Positions 16,272-27,941 of a stretch of DNA of 64,000 nt are shown piece after piece. Location of the stretch: positions 198,073-262,072 of the forward strand of contig JALHMR010000002.1 in NCBI GenBank assembly GCA_022843945.1, in the 5' to 3' direction. Origin of the DNA: Rhodospirillaceae bacterium (lineage in GTDB: Bacteria > Pseudomonadota > Alphaproteobacteria > CACIAM-22H2). A model generated the notes under the pieces. The model was given only the letters and a program-made list of their open reading frames with translations. It had not been told where the DNA came from and made no database searches. The position numbers were made by a program, and so were the translations under genes. Position 1 is the stretch's first letter; each line of letters opens with the position of its first letter.

Positions 16272-18206
16272 ATGCCGATCCGCCTGCTCAAACTCCTCGC
16301 CATCGTGGCTCTTCTCCTGCTTCCGCTCACCGCCGGGGCACAGGAGCTCAAGGACCTGATCGCCGGCCTGGGCGAGCCGGATCCCAAAACAGCCATCGAG
16401 GCGCTCGCCACCAACGACGATCCCAAGGCCAAGGCCGCTCTGCAGGCGCTGGCTGCCGGGACCCTCTTCCGCCGCCTGTCCGACAGCGCCGTGATCATCG
16501 GCGAGAAGGACGGCGAGATGGTCGTGGTCACCAACGCCGCCAGCGGCGAAATCGAAGACATGGCCAAGCCCGAGGAGCTCGAGCTCATCGAGGCCGATGC
16601 CGCCGTCAAGGCGCTGCTCGAAAGCGCCGGCGCAACCGCCGAGAAAGCCGACGACACGCCGCTCGACTTCGCCGGCGCCGTCAAGGCGCTCAACGCCGAT
16701 TCATTCGCCCAGAAGGGCAAGGCCATCGAGCGTCTGAGCGCACTGGCCGACGGCCGCGCCATCCGGGTGCTCGAGGCGCTGGCCGAGGGCCGCCTGTTCA
16801 TCCGCCGCTCCGACGGCGCCACCGTCATCGGCGACCGCAGCGGCAACGACGTCCGCCTGACCCTGGCGACGACGCTGGAGGCGGCGGGTATCGTCGCGCC
16901 CTCGGCGGTCGAGCCGGTGGTCATCAACAACAACCTGCGCAACAGCATCCGTGAGCTGGTCGGCCGCCTCGGCCTGCTGAGCCCCGATTCCGCGCAGCGC
17001 CGACGCGCCGCCGACGCGCTGATCGGTGCTGCGAACAGCCAGTCCGCCGGCTTGCTGCGCGAAGCCCACGGCAAGGAGCGCGAGCCCAGCATCAAGGCGG
17101 TGATGGGGCTGGCCCTGGCCGCCGCCGACCTGGTGGAGGGCGACAAGGCACAGCGCCTGGCTGCGGTCGAAATCCTCAAGGGCTTTACCGATCTGCGGGT
17201 GCGCTCGCTGCTGCAGAACCGCTCGGCCGCCGAAAGCGATCCCGAGGTCCGGGCCGCCATCACCACCGCTTTCAACGCCGTCCAGCACAAGCTGATGCTG
17301 ATCGGCTGGGCCGCCAATATCTTCCAGGGCATCAGCCTGGGGAGCGTCCTGCTGCTCGCCGCCATCGGTCTCGCCATCACCTTCGGTGTCATGGGCGTGA
17401 TCAACATGGCGCATGGCGAAATGATCATGCTCGGGGCCTATTCGGCCTTCGTCGTGCAGGAGGTGTTCCGCGCCTTCCTGCCGCCGGCGCTGATCGATCT
17501 CTACCTCATCGTCGCCATCCCGGTCGGCTTTCTGGTCGCGGGCGCCTTCGGCATTGCGCTGGAGCGCGGCGTCATCCGCTTCCTCTACGGCCGGCCGCTG
17601 GAGACGCTGCTCGCCACCTGGGGCATCAGCCTGATCCTCCAGCAGATGGTGCGCTCGATTTTCGGCTCGCCCAACCGGGAGGTCGCCAACCCGTCCTGGA
17701 TGACCGGCGGCTTCGACGTCGTCGGCGGCTTCAGCGTCACCTGGAACCGGCTCTACATCATCATCTTCTGCTTCGCCGTGCTCGGCGTGATCGCGCTCAT
17801 TTTGCAGCGCACGGCCTTCGGCCTGCACATGCGGGCCGTGACCCAGAACCGCGACATGGCCTCGGCCATGGGCATCCCGACGGCGCGTATCGATGCGCTG
17901 ACCTTCGGCCTGGGCTCGGGCATTGCCGGCATGGCCGGGGTGGCGCTGAGCCAGATCGGCAATGTCAGCCCCAATCTGGGGACGTTCTACATCGTCGACA
18001 GCTTCATGGTCGTGGTCTTCGGCGGCGTCGGCAACCTGCTCGGCACGCTGGTCGGCGCCATGACCCTGGGCATCGTCAACAAGTTCCTCGAGCCGTTCGC
18101 CGGCGCCGTGCTCGGCAAGATCGCCGTGCTGGTGTTCATCATCCTGTTCATCCAGAAGCGGCCACGCGGGCTCTTTGCCCTGCGCGGTCGCGCGGCGGAG
18201 GGCTGA
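16272..18206 (+). CDS. urtB: Urea ABC transporter, permease UrtB
   Basis: A 644-residue protein in two parts. Residues 1-22 are a signal peptide and about 25-335 are an extracytoplasmic Ala/Leu/Glu-rich helical domain with repeated EALA and FRRLSD/FIRRSD units. From about residue 345 (IFQGISLGSVLLLAAIGLAI) there is a LivH-type permease with MGVINMAHGEMIMLGAYSA. A soluble N-terminal extension is characteristic of UrtB and distinguishes it from LivH. This copy is on the long side. It forms the membrane pore with UrtC. No clear Shine-Dalgarno sequence stands before ATG 16272. Confidence 0.95.
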   Translation: MPIRLLKLLAIVALLLLPLTAGAQELKDLIAGLGEPDPKTAIEALATNDDPKAKAALQALAAGTLFRRLSDSAVIIGEKDGEMVVVTNAASGEIEDMAKPEELELIEADAAVKALLESAGATAEKADDTPLDFAGAVKALNADSFAQKGKAIERLSALADGRAIRVLEALAEGRLFIRRSDGATVIGDRSGNDVRLTLATTLEAAGIVAPSAVEPVVINNNLRNSIRELVGRLGLLSPDSAQRRRAADALIGAANSQSAGLLREAHGKEREPSIKAVMGLALAAADLVEGDKAQRLAAVEILKGFTDLRVRSLLQNRSAAESDPEVRAAITTAFNAVQHKLMLIGWAANIFQGISLGSVLLLAAIGLAITFGVMGVINMAHGEMIMLGAYSAFVVQEVFRAFLPPALIDLYLIVAIPVGFLVAGAFGIALERGVIRFLYGRPLETLLATWGISLILQQMVRSIFGSPNREVANPSWMTGGFDVVGGFSVTWNRLYIIIFCFAVLGVIALILQRTAFGLHMRAVTQNRDMASAMGIPTARIDALTFGLGSGIAGMAGVALSQIGNVSPNLGTFYIVDSFMVVVFGGVGNLLGTLVGAMTLGIVNKFLEPFAGAVLGKIAVLVFIILFIQKRPRGLFALRGRAAEG

Positions 18207-18207
18207 G

Positions 18208-19323
18208 ATGACGCCCTTCGCCTCGGTGCTCGGCCCGCGCGGCTGGGCCGCCTTCCTGGGCATTGGCCTGGTCCTGCTGGTCGGCGTGCCGATCCTCAAC
18301 CTGCTGCCGGCGTCCTCGCCGTTCCACATCCCCAACTATCTCGTGCCGCTGCTCGGCAAGTACGCCTGCTACGCCATCCTGGCGCTGGCCATGGACCTCG
18401 TCTGGGGCTACGCCGGCATCCTCAGCCTGGGCCACGGCGCCTTCTTCGCGCTCGGCGGCTACTGCATGGGCATGTATCTGATGCGCCAGATCGGCACGCG
18501 CGGTGTCTACGGCCATCCGGTGCTGCCCGACTTCATGGTCTTCCTCAACTGGAAGGAGCTGCCCTGGTACTGGCACGGCTTCGACTGGTTCATCTTCGCC
18601 GCTTTCATGGCGCTGGCCGTGCCCGCACTCCTCGCTTTCGTCTTCGGCTGGTTCGCCTTCCGCAGCCGCGTCACCGGCGTCTATCTCTCGATCATCACCC
18701 AGGCGCTGACCTTCGCCCTGCTGCTCGCTTTCTTCCGCAACGACATGGGTTTCGGCGGCAATAACGGCCTGACCGACTTCAAGGATATCCTGGGCTTCGA
18801 GATGCAGGCCCCGGCCACCCGCCGCGGCCTCTATGTCGCCTCGATCCTGGCGCTCGGCCTCAGCTTCCTGGCCTGCCGGGTGATCGTCACCTCGCGGCTG
18901 GGCAAGGTCCTGCTGGCGGTGCGCGACGCCGAGAGCCGCGTGCGCTTCCTCGGCTACTCGGTGACCAACGCCAAGCTCTTCGCCTTCACCGTGTCGGCCA
19001 TCCTCGCCGGCTTGGCCGGCGCGCTCTACGTGCCGCAGGTCGGCATCATCAATCCCAGCGAATTCTCGCCGGCCAATTCGATCGAGATTGCCATCTGGGT
19101 CGCCGTCGGCGGCCGCGGCACGCTGGTGGGGGCCATCCTGGGCGCCGGCCTCGTCAACTGGTTCAAGACCTGGCTGACGGGTGCTGCGCCCGAGATCTGG
19201 CTCTTCTTCCTCGGCGCGCTCTTCATCCTCGTGACCCTGGCCATGCCGGCCGGCGTCATCGGCCTGGCCAAGCAGCTGCGCCGCAAGCGGCCGCCGGCCG
19301 CCGCGGGAGCACCAGCCGAATGA
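18208..19323 (+). CDS. urtC: Urea ABC transporter, permease UrtC
   Basis: A 371-residue inner-membrane protein of the LivM type. DLVWGYAGILSLGHGAFFALGGYCMGMYL is the conserved permease region (only a part is diagnostic: GYAGILSLGHGAFFALGG). NPSEFSPANSIEIAIWVAVGGRGTL-type wording near the C-terminus, and the long insertion FMVFLNWKELPWYWHGFDWF, are typical for UrtC. The start ATG 18208 lies 1 base after the urtB stop. Its end overlaps urtD by 4 bases, so the transporter genes are tightly coupled. Confidence 0.95.
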   Translation: MTPFASVLGPRGWAAFLGIGLVLLVGVPILNLLPASSPFHIPNYLVPLLGKYACYAILALAMDLVWGYAGILSLGHGAFFALGGYCMGMYLMRQIGTRGVYGHPVLPDFMVFLNWKELPWYWHGFDWFIFAAFMALAVPALLAFVFGWFAFRSRVTGVYLSIITQALTFALLLAFFRNDMGFGGNNGLTDFKDILGFEMQAPATRRGLYVASILALGLSFLACRVIVTSRLGKVLLAVRDAESRVRFLGYSVTNAKLFAFTVSAILAGLAGALYVPQVGIINPSEFSPANSIEIAIWVAVGGRGTLVGAILGAGLVNWFKTWLTGAAPEIWLFFLGALFILVTLAMPAGVIGLAKQLRRKRPPAAAGAPAE

Positions 19324-20135
19324 ACGTCACCAGTCTCGCCCTCAAGCAGCCCGTTCCCGAGGTGACCCGTGCGCCGTCGCGGGCGCTGGCGACCTCGGCC
19401 GACACGCTGCTTTACCTCGATGGCGTGACCGTCAGCTTCGACGGCTTCAAGGCGCTCAACAACCTGTCGCTGGTCATCGACCGTGGCGAGCTGCGCACCA
19501 TCATCGGCCCGAACGGGGCCGGCAAGACGACCATGATGGATGTCATCACCGGGAAGACCAAGCCGGATACCGGCACGGTGGTGTTCGGCGCCAACGTCGA
19601 CCTGACCAAATTGGACGAGACGGCCATCGCCAATCTCGGCATCGGCCGCAAGTTTCAGAAGCCCACGGTGTTCGAGAACCTGACCGTGTTCGAGAACCTG
19701 GAGCTGGCGCTCAAGGGTGAGCGCGGCATGTGGAAGACCCTGCGCGCCCTGCTGAACGGCGAGCAGCGCGGCCGCATCGCCGAGGTGCTGAAGACCATCG
19801 GCCTGTCCGAGCGGCCGGCTGAGACCGCCGGCGCTCTCAGCCACGGCCAGAAGCAGTGGCTGGAGATCGGCATGCTGCTGATCCAGGACCAGCAGCTGCT
19901 GCTGCTCGACGAGCCGGTCGCCGGCATGACCGATCACGAGACCAAGCAGACGGCAGAGCTGATCCTGACCCTGGCCGGGTCGCGCACGGTCGTCGTGGTC
20001 GAGCACGACATGGAGTTCGTGCGCAGCCTGGGGGCGCGCGTCACGGTCCTGCATGAAGGCTCGGTGCTGGCCGAAGGCTCGATCGACCACGTGCAGAGCC
20101 ATCCGCGCGTCATCGAAGTCTATCTGGGCCGCTGA
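19320..20135 (+). CDS. urtD: Urea ABC transporter, ATP-binding protein UrtD
   Basis: A 271-residue ATPase. Walker A GPNGAGKTTMMD, signature LSHGQKQWLEIGMLL and Walker B LLLLDEPVAGMTD. The GQKQWLEIGMLL wording is the usual UrtD form. A 30-residue lead precedes the ATPase domain, and a slightly later start is possible, but the ATG overlapping the urtC stop (ATGA) is favoured by coupling. It energises UrtBC together with UrtE on the cytoplasmic side. Confidence 0.95.
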   Translation: MNVTSLALKQPVPEVTRAPSRALATSADTLLYLDGVTVSFDGFKALNNLSLVIDRGELRTIIGPNGAGKTTMMDVITGKTKPDTGTVVFGANVDLTKLDETAIANLGIGRKFQKPTVFENLTVFENLELALKGERGMWKTLRALLNGEQRGRIAEVLKTIGLSERPAETAGALSHGQKQWLEIGMLLIQDQQLLLLDEPVAGMTDHETKQTAELILTLAGSRTVVVVEHDMEFVRSLGARVTVLHEGSVLAEGSIDHVQSHPRVIEVYLGR

Positions 20136-20137
20136 CC

Positions 20138-20833
20138 ATGCTCGAGGCGCGCGACATCGACCTGCATTACGGCGCCAGTCATACGCTGCGCCGCGTCAAC
20201 CTCTCGGCGCGCAAGGGCGAGATCACCTGCATCCTCGGGCGCAACGGCGTGGGCAAGACCAGCCTGTTGCGCGCTATCTTCGGCCTGCAGCCGGTGAGCG
20301 GCGGCACGGTGACCTGGGAAGACAAGGACATCACCCGGCTGGCGCCGCATGCCCGCGCCCGGCACGGGCTGGCCCTGGTGCCGCAGGGCCGCGACATCTT
20401 TCCGCGCCTGACCGTGCTGGAGAACCTGCAGACCGGCTTTGCCCCGCTGCCGCGCGAGAAGCGGGAGATCTCGGACGAGATCTACGCCCTGTTCCCGGTG
20501 CTGCGCGACATGCTGCGCCGGCGCGGCGGCGATCTGTCGGGCGGCCAGCAGCAGCAGCTGGCCATCGCCCGGGCGCTGGTCACAAGGCCGCGGCTGCTGA
20601 TCCTCGACGAGCCGACCGAGGGCATCCAGCCGTCGATCATCAAGGACATCGAGCGGGTCATCCGCCTGCTGGCCCAGCGCGGCGACATGGCCATCGTGCT
20701 GGTCGAGCAGTATTTCGATTTCGCCCGCGACCTGGCCGACTCCTATGCCGTCCTGGAGCGCGGCGAGGTGGTCCTGGCGGGGCGCAAAGCGGACATGGAG
20801 GAATCGGCCGTCCGGCGCTACCTTACGGTCTGA
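20138..20833 (+). CDS. urtE: Urea ABC transporter, ATP-binding protein UrtE
   Basis: A 231-residue LivF-type ATPase. Walker A GRNGVGKTSLLR, signature LSGGQQQQLAIARAL, Walker B LLILDEPTEGIQP. HYGASHTLRRV near the start and VPQGRDIFPRLTVLENLQTG are typical of UrtE. It starts 2 bases after urtD and is followed by ureD after 1 base, which links uptake directly to urease expression. Second ATPase of the urea transporter. Confidence 0.95.
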   Translation: MLEARDIDLHYGASHTLRRVNLSARKGEITCILGRNGVGKTSLLRAIFGLQPVSGGTVTWEDKDITRLAPHARARHGLALVPQGRDIFPRLTVLENLQTGFAPLPREKREISDEIYALFPVLRDMLRRRGGDLSGGQQQQLAIARALVTRPRLLILDEPTEGIQPSIIKDIERVIRLLAQRGDMAIVLVEQYFDFARDLADSYAVLERGEVVLAGRKADMEESAVRRYLTV

Positions 20834-20834
20834 C

Positions 20835-21692
20835 GTGCCGTACGACAGCTCCCATCCTCGCCCCCTGGGGGCCCTGCAGCGCGGCGACGGCGCCGCCGAG
20901 CTGGTATTCGCCGCCGGTGCCTCCGGCAGCCGTCCCGCGCATCTCTATCAGCGGGCACCCTGCCGGGTGCTGTTCCCGCGCGCCGAGGCGGGGGAGCCGA
21001 CCAACGCCGTGATGGTGACGACCTGCGGCGGGCTGGCCGGCGGTGACCGTTTGCGCATCGCCGTGACCGCCCAGACGGGCGCCGCGGCGACCGTGACGTC
21101 ACAGTCCGCCGAGAAAATCTACCGTTCGCTGGGTGACGATTGCCGGGTGGAAGTGACGCTCGCCGCCGATCCCGGTGCCTGGCTCGAATACCTGCCGCAC
21201 GAGACCATCCTGTTCGAGGGCGCGCGGCTGCGCCGACAGACGGATCTCCAGGTGGCGCCGGGCGGGCGCCTGCTGGCCTGCGAGATGGTGGTCTTCGGCC
21301 GGCTGGCGCGCGGTGAGCGGTTCCGGACGGGTTTCCTGCGCGACGGCTGGACGGTTCGCCGCGACGGGCGCTTGATCTGGACCGATGCGTTGCGCCTCGA
21401 TGGCGACATCGCCGCTTTGCTGGGCCGGGATCGTGCCTTTGGCGGCGCCCTGGCGCTGGCCAGCGCGGTCTACGTGGCCGACGATGCGCCCGGCCAGCTC
21501 GAAGCGGCCCGCGAGTTTCTCGCCGGCGCCGGCAGCCATGCCGCGGTGACGGTGGTCAACGGCCTGCTGCTGGCCCGCTTCTTCGGGCCGGACCCCGCTT
21601 CGGTCCGGCACGATCTCGGTGTCTATCTCGGCGGCCTGCGGCAGCACGTCGCCGGCCTGGCGCCGCACCTGCCGCGCGTCTGGTATCACTAG
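20835..21692 (+). CDS. ureD: Urease accessory protein UreD
   Basis: A 285-residue protein from GTG 20835, 1 base after the urtE stop. A longer upstream frame would run inside urt[24 protein letters not shown] and [17 protein letters not shown] are the conserved UreD blocks. UreD binds apo-urease and with UreF and UreG forms the complex that loads nickel. The protein is cytoplasmic and catalyses no reaction itself. Its place in front of ureA is the common order in alphaproteobacteria. Confidence 0.95.
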   Translation: MPYDSSHPRPLGALQRGDGAAELVFAAGASGSRPAHLYQRAPCRVLFPRAEAGEPTNAVMVTTCGGLAGGDRLRIAVTAQTGAAATVTSQSAEKIYRSLGDDCRVEVTLAADPGAWLEYLPHETILFEGARLRRQTDLQVAPGGRLLACEMVVFGRLARGERFRTGFLRDGWTVRRDGRLIWTDALRLDGDIAALLGRDRAFGGALALASAVYVADDAPGQLEAAREFLAGAGSHAAVTVVNGLLLARFFGPDPASVRHDLGVYLGGLRQHVAGLAPHLPRVWYH

Positions 21693-21712
21693 GAAAACGA
21701 GGGGGAGAGACG

Positions 21713-22015
21713 GTGAATCTGACTCCACGGGAAAAGGACAAGCTGCTGGTCGCCATGGCGGCCGTGGTGGCGCGCCGGCGGTTGGAGCGCGGCGTCAAGC
21801 TCAACCACCCCGAGGCCGTTGCCCTGATCACCGACTATGTCGTCGAGGGTGCGCGCGACGGGCGCAGCGTCGCCGAACTGATGCGCGACGGCGCCACCGT
21901 TCTCAAGCGCGACCAGGTGATGGAGGGCGTGGCCGATATGATCGCCGATATCCAGGTCGAGGCGACCTTCCCCGACGGCACCAAGCTCGTCACCGTCCAC
22001 GAACCAATCCGCTGA
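21713..22015 (+). CDS. ureA: Urease gamma subunit
   Basis: A 100-residue protein, the standard length. It begins [17 protein letters not shown] from a GTG codon and contains LKLNHPEA-like [13 protein letters not shown] and [21 protein letters not shown] (here [14 protein letters not shown]). It is the smallest structural subunit of the (alpha-beta-gamma)3 urease. It is separated from ureB by 8 bases. Confidence 0.97.
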   Translation: MNLTPREKDKLLVAMAAVVARRRLERGVKLNHPEAVALITDYVVEGARDGRSVAELMRDGATVLKRDQVMEGVADMIADIQVEATFPDGTKLVTVHEPIR

Positions 22016-22023
22016 GGCACGCC

Positions 22024-22335
22024 ATGATTCCCGGAGAGATCATCACCCAGTCGGGCGATATCGAGCTCAACGCCGGCCGTCCGACGGTGACGCTGGAGGT
22101 GGCCAATACCGGCGACCGGCCGATCCAGGTCGGCTCGCACTACCATTTCTTCGAGACCAACGAAGCGCTGGCGTTCGATCGGGCCAAGGCGCGCGGCTTC
22201 CGCCTCGACATCGCCGCCGGCACGGCGGTGCGCTTCGAGCCCGGCCAGACGCGCTCGGTGAAGCTGGTGGCCTATGGTGGCGAGCGCGCCGTCTACGGTT
22301 TCCAGGCCAAGATCTCCGGCAAGCTGGGAGGCTGA
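22024..22335 (+). CDS. ureB: Urease beta subunit
   Basis: A 103-residue protein of normal length. [32 protein letters not shown] and [17 protein letters not shown] are UreB signatures. It is separate from UreA, as in most Proteobacteria and unlike the fused Helicobacter subunit. The ureC ATG follows after 3 bases. Confidence 0.97.
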   Translation: MIPGEIITQSGDIELNAGRPTVTLEVANTGDRPIQVGSHYHFFETNEALAFDRAKARGFRLDIAAGTAVRFEPGQTRSVKLVAYGGERAVYGFQAKISGKLGG

Positions 22336-22338
22336 GCC

Positions 22339-24051
<1,713 letters not shown>

Positions 24052-24052
24052 C

Positions 24053-24535
24053 ATGCGCGCCCATCGCCGCATCCCGGCCGGACACTGGCCCCGCGCGCAA
24101 TGCCGGGGCTCGATCACGCTGGCTTATGACGACCGGCACCGGCGGCGCATGCGATTGACCACGGATGAGGGGCAGGATCTCATCCTCGACCTGCCGCAGG
24201 CCGTGGTCCTCGCCGATGGCGACGGGCTGATGCTGGAAGCGGGGGATTTCGTGGCGGTCAAGGCCGCGCCCGAGGACGTGGTCGAGATCACGGCCGAGCC
24301 CGGCCTGCTGCTGCGCCTCGCCTGGCATATCGGCAATCGTCATTTCCCGGCCCAGATCGAGGCAACCCGCATCCTCATTCGGGACGACCACGTGATGGTT
24401 GACATGGTCGAAGGGCTTGGCGGGCGGATCCGCCGCATCCGCGCGCCCTTCAACCCGGAAGGCGGGGCCTATGCCGGCGGCGGTCACGACCACTCTCACG
24501 ACGACGAGCATGATCACGACCATGAGCACCACTGA
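24053..24535 (+). CDS. ureE: Urease accessory nickel chaperone UreE
   Basis: A 160-residue protein. The N-terminal peptide-binding domain is followed by the metal-binding domain with the conserved WHIGNRHFPAQIE. The C-terminus ([19 protein letters not shown]) is a His/Asp tail with 8 His that can bind extra nickel, as in Klebsiella UreE. It hands nickel to UreG. Its last 14 bases overlap the ureF start. Confidence 0.93.
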   Translation: MRAHRRIPAGHWPRAQCRGSITLAYDDRHRRRMRLTTDEGQDLILDLPQAVVLADGDGLMLEAGDFVAVKAAPEDVVEITAEPGLLLRLAWHIGNRHFPAQIEATRILIRDDHVMVDMVEGLGGRIRRIRAPFNPEGGAYAGGGHDHSHDDEHDHDHEHH

Positions 24536-25202
24536 CGCGGCGCTCTACCGGCTGATGACCTGGTTGTCGCCGGCCTATCCGCTCGGCGCCTTCAGCTACA
24601 GCCATGGTCTGGAATTCGCGGTGGAGACCGGCGTGGTGCGCACCGGCGCCGATCTCACCGACTGGATCACCGTGGTGCTGGAGCGGGGGGCGGGGCGGAT
24701 CGACGGCGCCCTGCTGGCAGCGGCCTGGCGCGCGACGCAGGGCGGCGACGACCGCCGTCTGGCGGAAGTCTGTGAGACTGCCGCGGCCTGGCGGAGCAGC
24801 GCCGAGACCGCGCTCGAGAGCTCGGCCCAGGGCGCGGCCTTCGTCACCATCACCCGCGCCGCCTGGCCGCATCCCGATTTCGAGCGCCGGAGCGGGATGG
24901 TGGGTGTGTCGCTGGCCAGTGCACTGGGAACCGCGGCGGCGGTTCATGGCCTGGCGCTTCAACCGGTGCTGCTGGCCTATCTGCAGGCCTTCGCGGCCAA
25001 CCTCGTATCGGCGGGGGTGCGGCTGGTGCCGCTCGGCCAGACCGACGGGCAGCGCACGATCGCCGCCCTGGAGCCGGTGGTCGGACGGCTGGCCGCGGCC
25101 GCGCTCGACACGGACCTCGACGATTTGGGCACCAGCGCGCCGCTGATCGACTGGTGCTCGATGAAACACGAAACCCAATACACCCGGTTGTTCCGCTCAT
25201 GA
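24522..25202 (+). CDS. ureF: Urease accessory protein UreF
   Basis: A 226-residue protein. [21 protein letters not shown] and [16 protein letters not shown] are UreF blocks. The C-terminus [14 protein letters not shown] carries the conserved tail that docks UreG. The ATG at 24522 lies inside the His-tail codons of ureE; ATG 24510 is an alternative. It bridges UreD and UreG in the activation complex and is thought to gate GTP hydrolysis by UreG. Its end overlaps ureG by 4 bases. Confidence 0.94.
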   Translation: MSTTDAALYRLMTWLSPAYPLGAFSYSHGLEFAVETGVVRTGADLTDWITVVLERGAGRIDGALLAAAWRATQGGDDRRLAEVCETAAAWRSSAETALESSAQGAAFVTITRAAWPHPDFERRSGMVGVSLASALGTAAAVHGLALQPVLLAYLQAFAANLVSAGVRLVPLGQTDGQRTIAALEPVVGRLAAAALDTDLDDLGTSAPLIDWCSMKHETQYTRLFRS

Positions 25203-25846
25203 CATCACCCCATGGTCCTTTGCGTGTCGGTGTCGGTGGGCCCGTCGGCTCGGGCAAGACGGCGCTGGTCGATCGCCTGTGCAAGCACCTGCGCGAGCGC
25301 TACCGCCTGGCGGTCATCACCAACGACATCTACACCAAGGAGGACGCCCAGTTCCTCACCCGCTCGGGGGCGCTGGCGCCGGAGCGCATCATGGGGGTCG
25401 AGACCGGCGGCTGCCCGCACACCGCCATCCGCGAGGATGCCTCGGCCAACCTGGCCGCGGTCGCCGATATGTGCCGGCGATTCCCCGATCTCGATGTCGT
25501 ATTCGTTGAGTCGGGTGGCGACAATCTGGCGGCCACGTTCAGCCCCGAGCTTGCGGATATCACGATCTATGTCATCGACGTGGCGGCCGGCGACAAGATT
25601 CCGCGCAAAGGGGGGCCCGGCATCACGCGCTCCGACCTGCTGGTGATCAACAAGATCGACCTGGCGCCCCTGGTCGGCGCCAGCCTGGAGGTCATGGACC
25701 GGGACGCAAGGATGATGCGCGGCACCCGGCCCTTCCTGTTCAGCAACCTCAAGGAAGAGCGCGGCGTGGCCGAGATCGCCGCCTTTATTATCGAGGCCGG
25801 CGGGGTCGAGCCGGGCGTGGCGTCGGCGGCAGCAGCCCAGTCCTGA
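25199..25846 (+). CDS. ureG: Urease accessory GTPase UreG
   Basis: A 215-residue GTPase. P-loop [12 protein letters not shown] (about residue 13), the metal-binding CPH motif in [36 protein letters not shown] (switch region) and the NKID guanine-specificity motif. It powers nickel insertion into urease. The start at ATG 25199 overlaps the ureF stop (ATGA). The cluster ends here; no ureJ/hupE nickel permease follows, so nickel import must be encoded elsewhere. Confidence 0.97.
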   Translation: MTSPHGPLRVGVGGPVGSGKTALVDRLCKHLRERYRLAVITNDIYTKEDAQFLTRSGALAPERIMGVETGGCPHTAIREDASANLAAVADMCRRFPDLDVVFVESGGDNLAATFSPELADITIYVIDVAAGDKIPRKGGPGITRSDLLVINKIDLAPLVGASLEVMDRDARMMRGTRPFLFSNLKEERGVAEIAAFIIEAGGVEPGVASAAAAQS

Positions 25847-26002
25847 TCTGCCTCGGGTGCGTTCGGCCGAAGGCCGGCGCATTGGAGGTAAGCGGCGCAT
25901 TTCGCGAGCGGCACGGTCAAGCTGGTCACAAGTTTGATGCGTGTGGTCCTCCGTTCGAGGCGATAAGATAACGGTATCGCCACACCTATTTTTGCTGTGA
26001 GT

Positions 26003-26974
26003 ATGACGGCTGCATCGCTGAATCTCGCGCCCGAGCGGCGCACCATGGAGCATCTGCGCGAAGAGGTCGGCCGGATTGCCTCTTACATTCCCCGCGCCAA
26101 GCCGGTGGTCTATCTCGACTATCCGGTGCACACCAATATCGGCGACCTGCTGATCGAGCGCGGCACGAACCTGTTCTTCAAGGAACTGGGCTATCGGGTC
26201 ACGGATCGGCGCTCGGTCTATGATTTCTGCGAGTGCGCCATGGAGCGCATGCCCAAGGACGCGACTATCGTCCTGCACGGCGGCGGCAACTTCGGCGACC
26301 TCTATCATCTGCATCAGCCGTTCCGCGAGCGCATCATCGAGCGCTTTCGCGACCATCCGATCGTCATGATGCCGCAGACCATCCATTTCGAGCGCGAGGA
26401 GAACCTGCGCCGGGCGGCGGCGGTGTTCTCGCGACACGACAACCTCACCGTCCTCCTGCGTGACCAGAGCTCGCTCGAGTTCTTTCGGCGGCATTTCCAG
26501 AACCCTGTGCACCTGGCGCCCGACATGGCGCATTTCCTGCTGGGTTCCTTCAACCCGGCCGCAGTCGACGCGGAGAATCCGCGGACGCTGCTCTTCGCCC
26601 GCCGCGACAAGGAGACGCGGCCGATCGGCGCGATCCCGCCGGGGGCCAGCGCGCCGGCGGACTGGGAGGACGTGATCTCCTCCGTCGAGACGCTGGCTTT
26701 CCGGGTGTTCCGCAAGCTGCATTTCAAGCATTGCAGCTTCGGCGGCAAGCGCTCGCTGCATGCGGGCTGGGCGGTGATCCGCGACCGGCTGATTGCCAAC
26801 GGCGCCAGGCTGATCAACGGCTACGACGTCGTGGTCACCAACCGGCTGCACGCGGCGCTGTTCGGCCTGCTGCTGGGCCGCCAAGTGGTGATGATGGACA
26901 ACTCGAACGCCAAGCTGTCGAACTACTACGCCACCTGGCTGCAGGGCCATCCCGACGCACGCTTCGTGCACTGA
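26003..26974 (+). CDS. Polysaccharide pyruvyl transferase family protein
   Basis: A 323-residue protein. LDYPVHTNIGDLLIERGTNLF near the start, VLHGGGNFGDLYHLH and VVTNRLHAALFGLLLGR are blocks of the polysaccharide pyruvyl transferase (PF04230-type) family. Its members add pyruvate ketals or transfer sugars in exopolysaccharide synthesis. Start choices are GTG 25997, ATG 26003 and ATG 26045; I use 26003. It has no neighbour on its own strand for 3.4 kb and marks the start of the polysaccharide island. Cytoplasmic. Confidence 0.82.
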   Translation: MTAASLNLAPERRTMEHLREEVGRIASYIPRAKPVVYLDYPVHTNIGDLLIERGTNLFFKELGYRVTDRRSVYDFCECAMERMPKDATIVLHGGGNFGDLYHLHQPFRERIIERFRDHPIVMMPQTIHFEREENLRRAAAVFSRHDNLTVLLRDQSSLEFFRRHFQNPVHLAPDMAHFLLGSFNPAAVDAENPRTLLFARRDKETRPIGAIPPGASAPADWEDVISSVETLAFRVFRKLHFKHCSFGGKRSLHAGWAVIRDRLIANGARLINGYDVVVTNRLHAALFGLLLGRQVVMMDNSNAKLSNYYATWLQGHPDARFVH

Positions 26975-26992
26975 AGCGCGCTGAGCCGGACG

Positions 26993-27934
26993 CTACGGGT
27001 TGGCGAGGGGGGCGGGACCCGGCGGTGAATCGCGCAGAGTAGCCAGACGGTCGGCGATGCGCCCGGGCAGCATGCCCCACGGCTTGATGAACAACACGTG
27101 CACCTGGTACAGCGCGAAAGCGGCGATGGCCGCGTGGCGCGGGACGGGCAGATCCAGGCGTTCGGCGTAGCGGCTGTAGTACTTTCGGAAGAAATAATTG
27201 GTGTAGTAGACGTTCCAGAACAGGCGCTGCAGGCGGCCGACGCGCTGGCCGCCGCTGGGGTTCTCCTGGCGGCTGAGCTCGACGCAGTGCGTGTCGTTGG
27301 TCACCAGGATGGTGTGGCCGTTGACGAAAGCGTTGAGCTGGAAATCCGACTCTTCGCGGTAGCCGTTGCCCTTGGCATAGAAGGCGTCGTAGCCGTACTT
27401 CTCGAGCAGCTCCTTGCGCGTCAGGATGACCGAATGCGTCAGGGGCGCGGTCAGGTCGCCGCGGAAGCGCGCCTCGACCCGGAACTCGCAGAACAGCTTC
27501 TTGAACGGTGCACGACGCGAGGAGCCATAGCCGAACTCCTCGATCGCCGCCTCGGCCGACTGGCTGGCCCGCTTGTGCACCAGCCGGCCGGAAACGATCG
27601 AGGCGCCGGTGGTCTGCAGCTTCTCCAGGCAGGTCCGGGCGTAGCCGGGCTCCAGGTAGACATCGTCGTCGCAGTAGAGCACGTACTCGTTGGTCGCAGT
27701 CCTGAAACCGAGGGTGCGGGAGAACGCGGCGCCCCGCCGCTCGCCGTTGCGCAGCACGCGCGTCGGGATGGCCGGAAAGCGGCCAGCCAGCTCGGCGATG
27801 ACCGCGGGGCTGTCGTCGGAGCCGGCGTCGTCGACGAAGATGACCTCGGAGACGCCATGCTGGCGATAGAAGGTCTCGCCCACCAGGCGGATGGTATGCG
27901 CCCGGTTCCGCGTCGGTACGATCAGGGTAATCAT
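26993..27934 (-). CDS. Glycosyltransferase family 2
   Basis: A 313-residue GT-A enzyme. ITLIVPTRNRAHTIRLVGE begins the nucleotide-sugar fold, FVDDAGSDDS holds the first Asp motif, and EYVLYCDDDVYLEPGY the DxD-like metal site. A C-terminal hydrophobic stretch (AIAAFALYQVHVLFIKPWG) could associate with the membrane. It ends 18 bases from the convergent pyruvyl transferase. It should add one sugar to the lipid-linked repeat unit. Donor and linkage unknown. Confidence 0.85.
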   Translation of the reverse strand: MITLIVPTRNRAHTIRLVGETFYRQHGVSEVIFVDDAGSDDSPAVIAELAGRFPAIPTRVLRNGERRGAAFSRTLGFRTATNEYVLYCDDDVYLEPGYARTCLEKLQTTGASIVSGRLVHKRASQSAEAAIEEFGYGSSRRAPFKKLFCEFRVEARFRGDLTAPLTHSVILTRKELLEKYGYDAFYAKGNGYREESDFQLNAFVNGHTILVTNDTHCVELSRQENPSGGQRVGRLQRLFWNVYYTNYFFRKYYSRYAERLDLPVPRHAAIAAFALYQVHVLFIKPWGMLPGRIADRLATLRDSPPGPAPLANP

Positions 27935-27941
27935 CGAAACC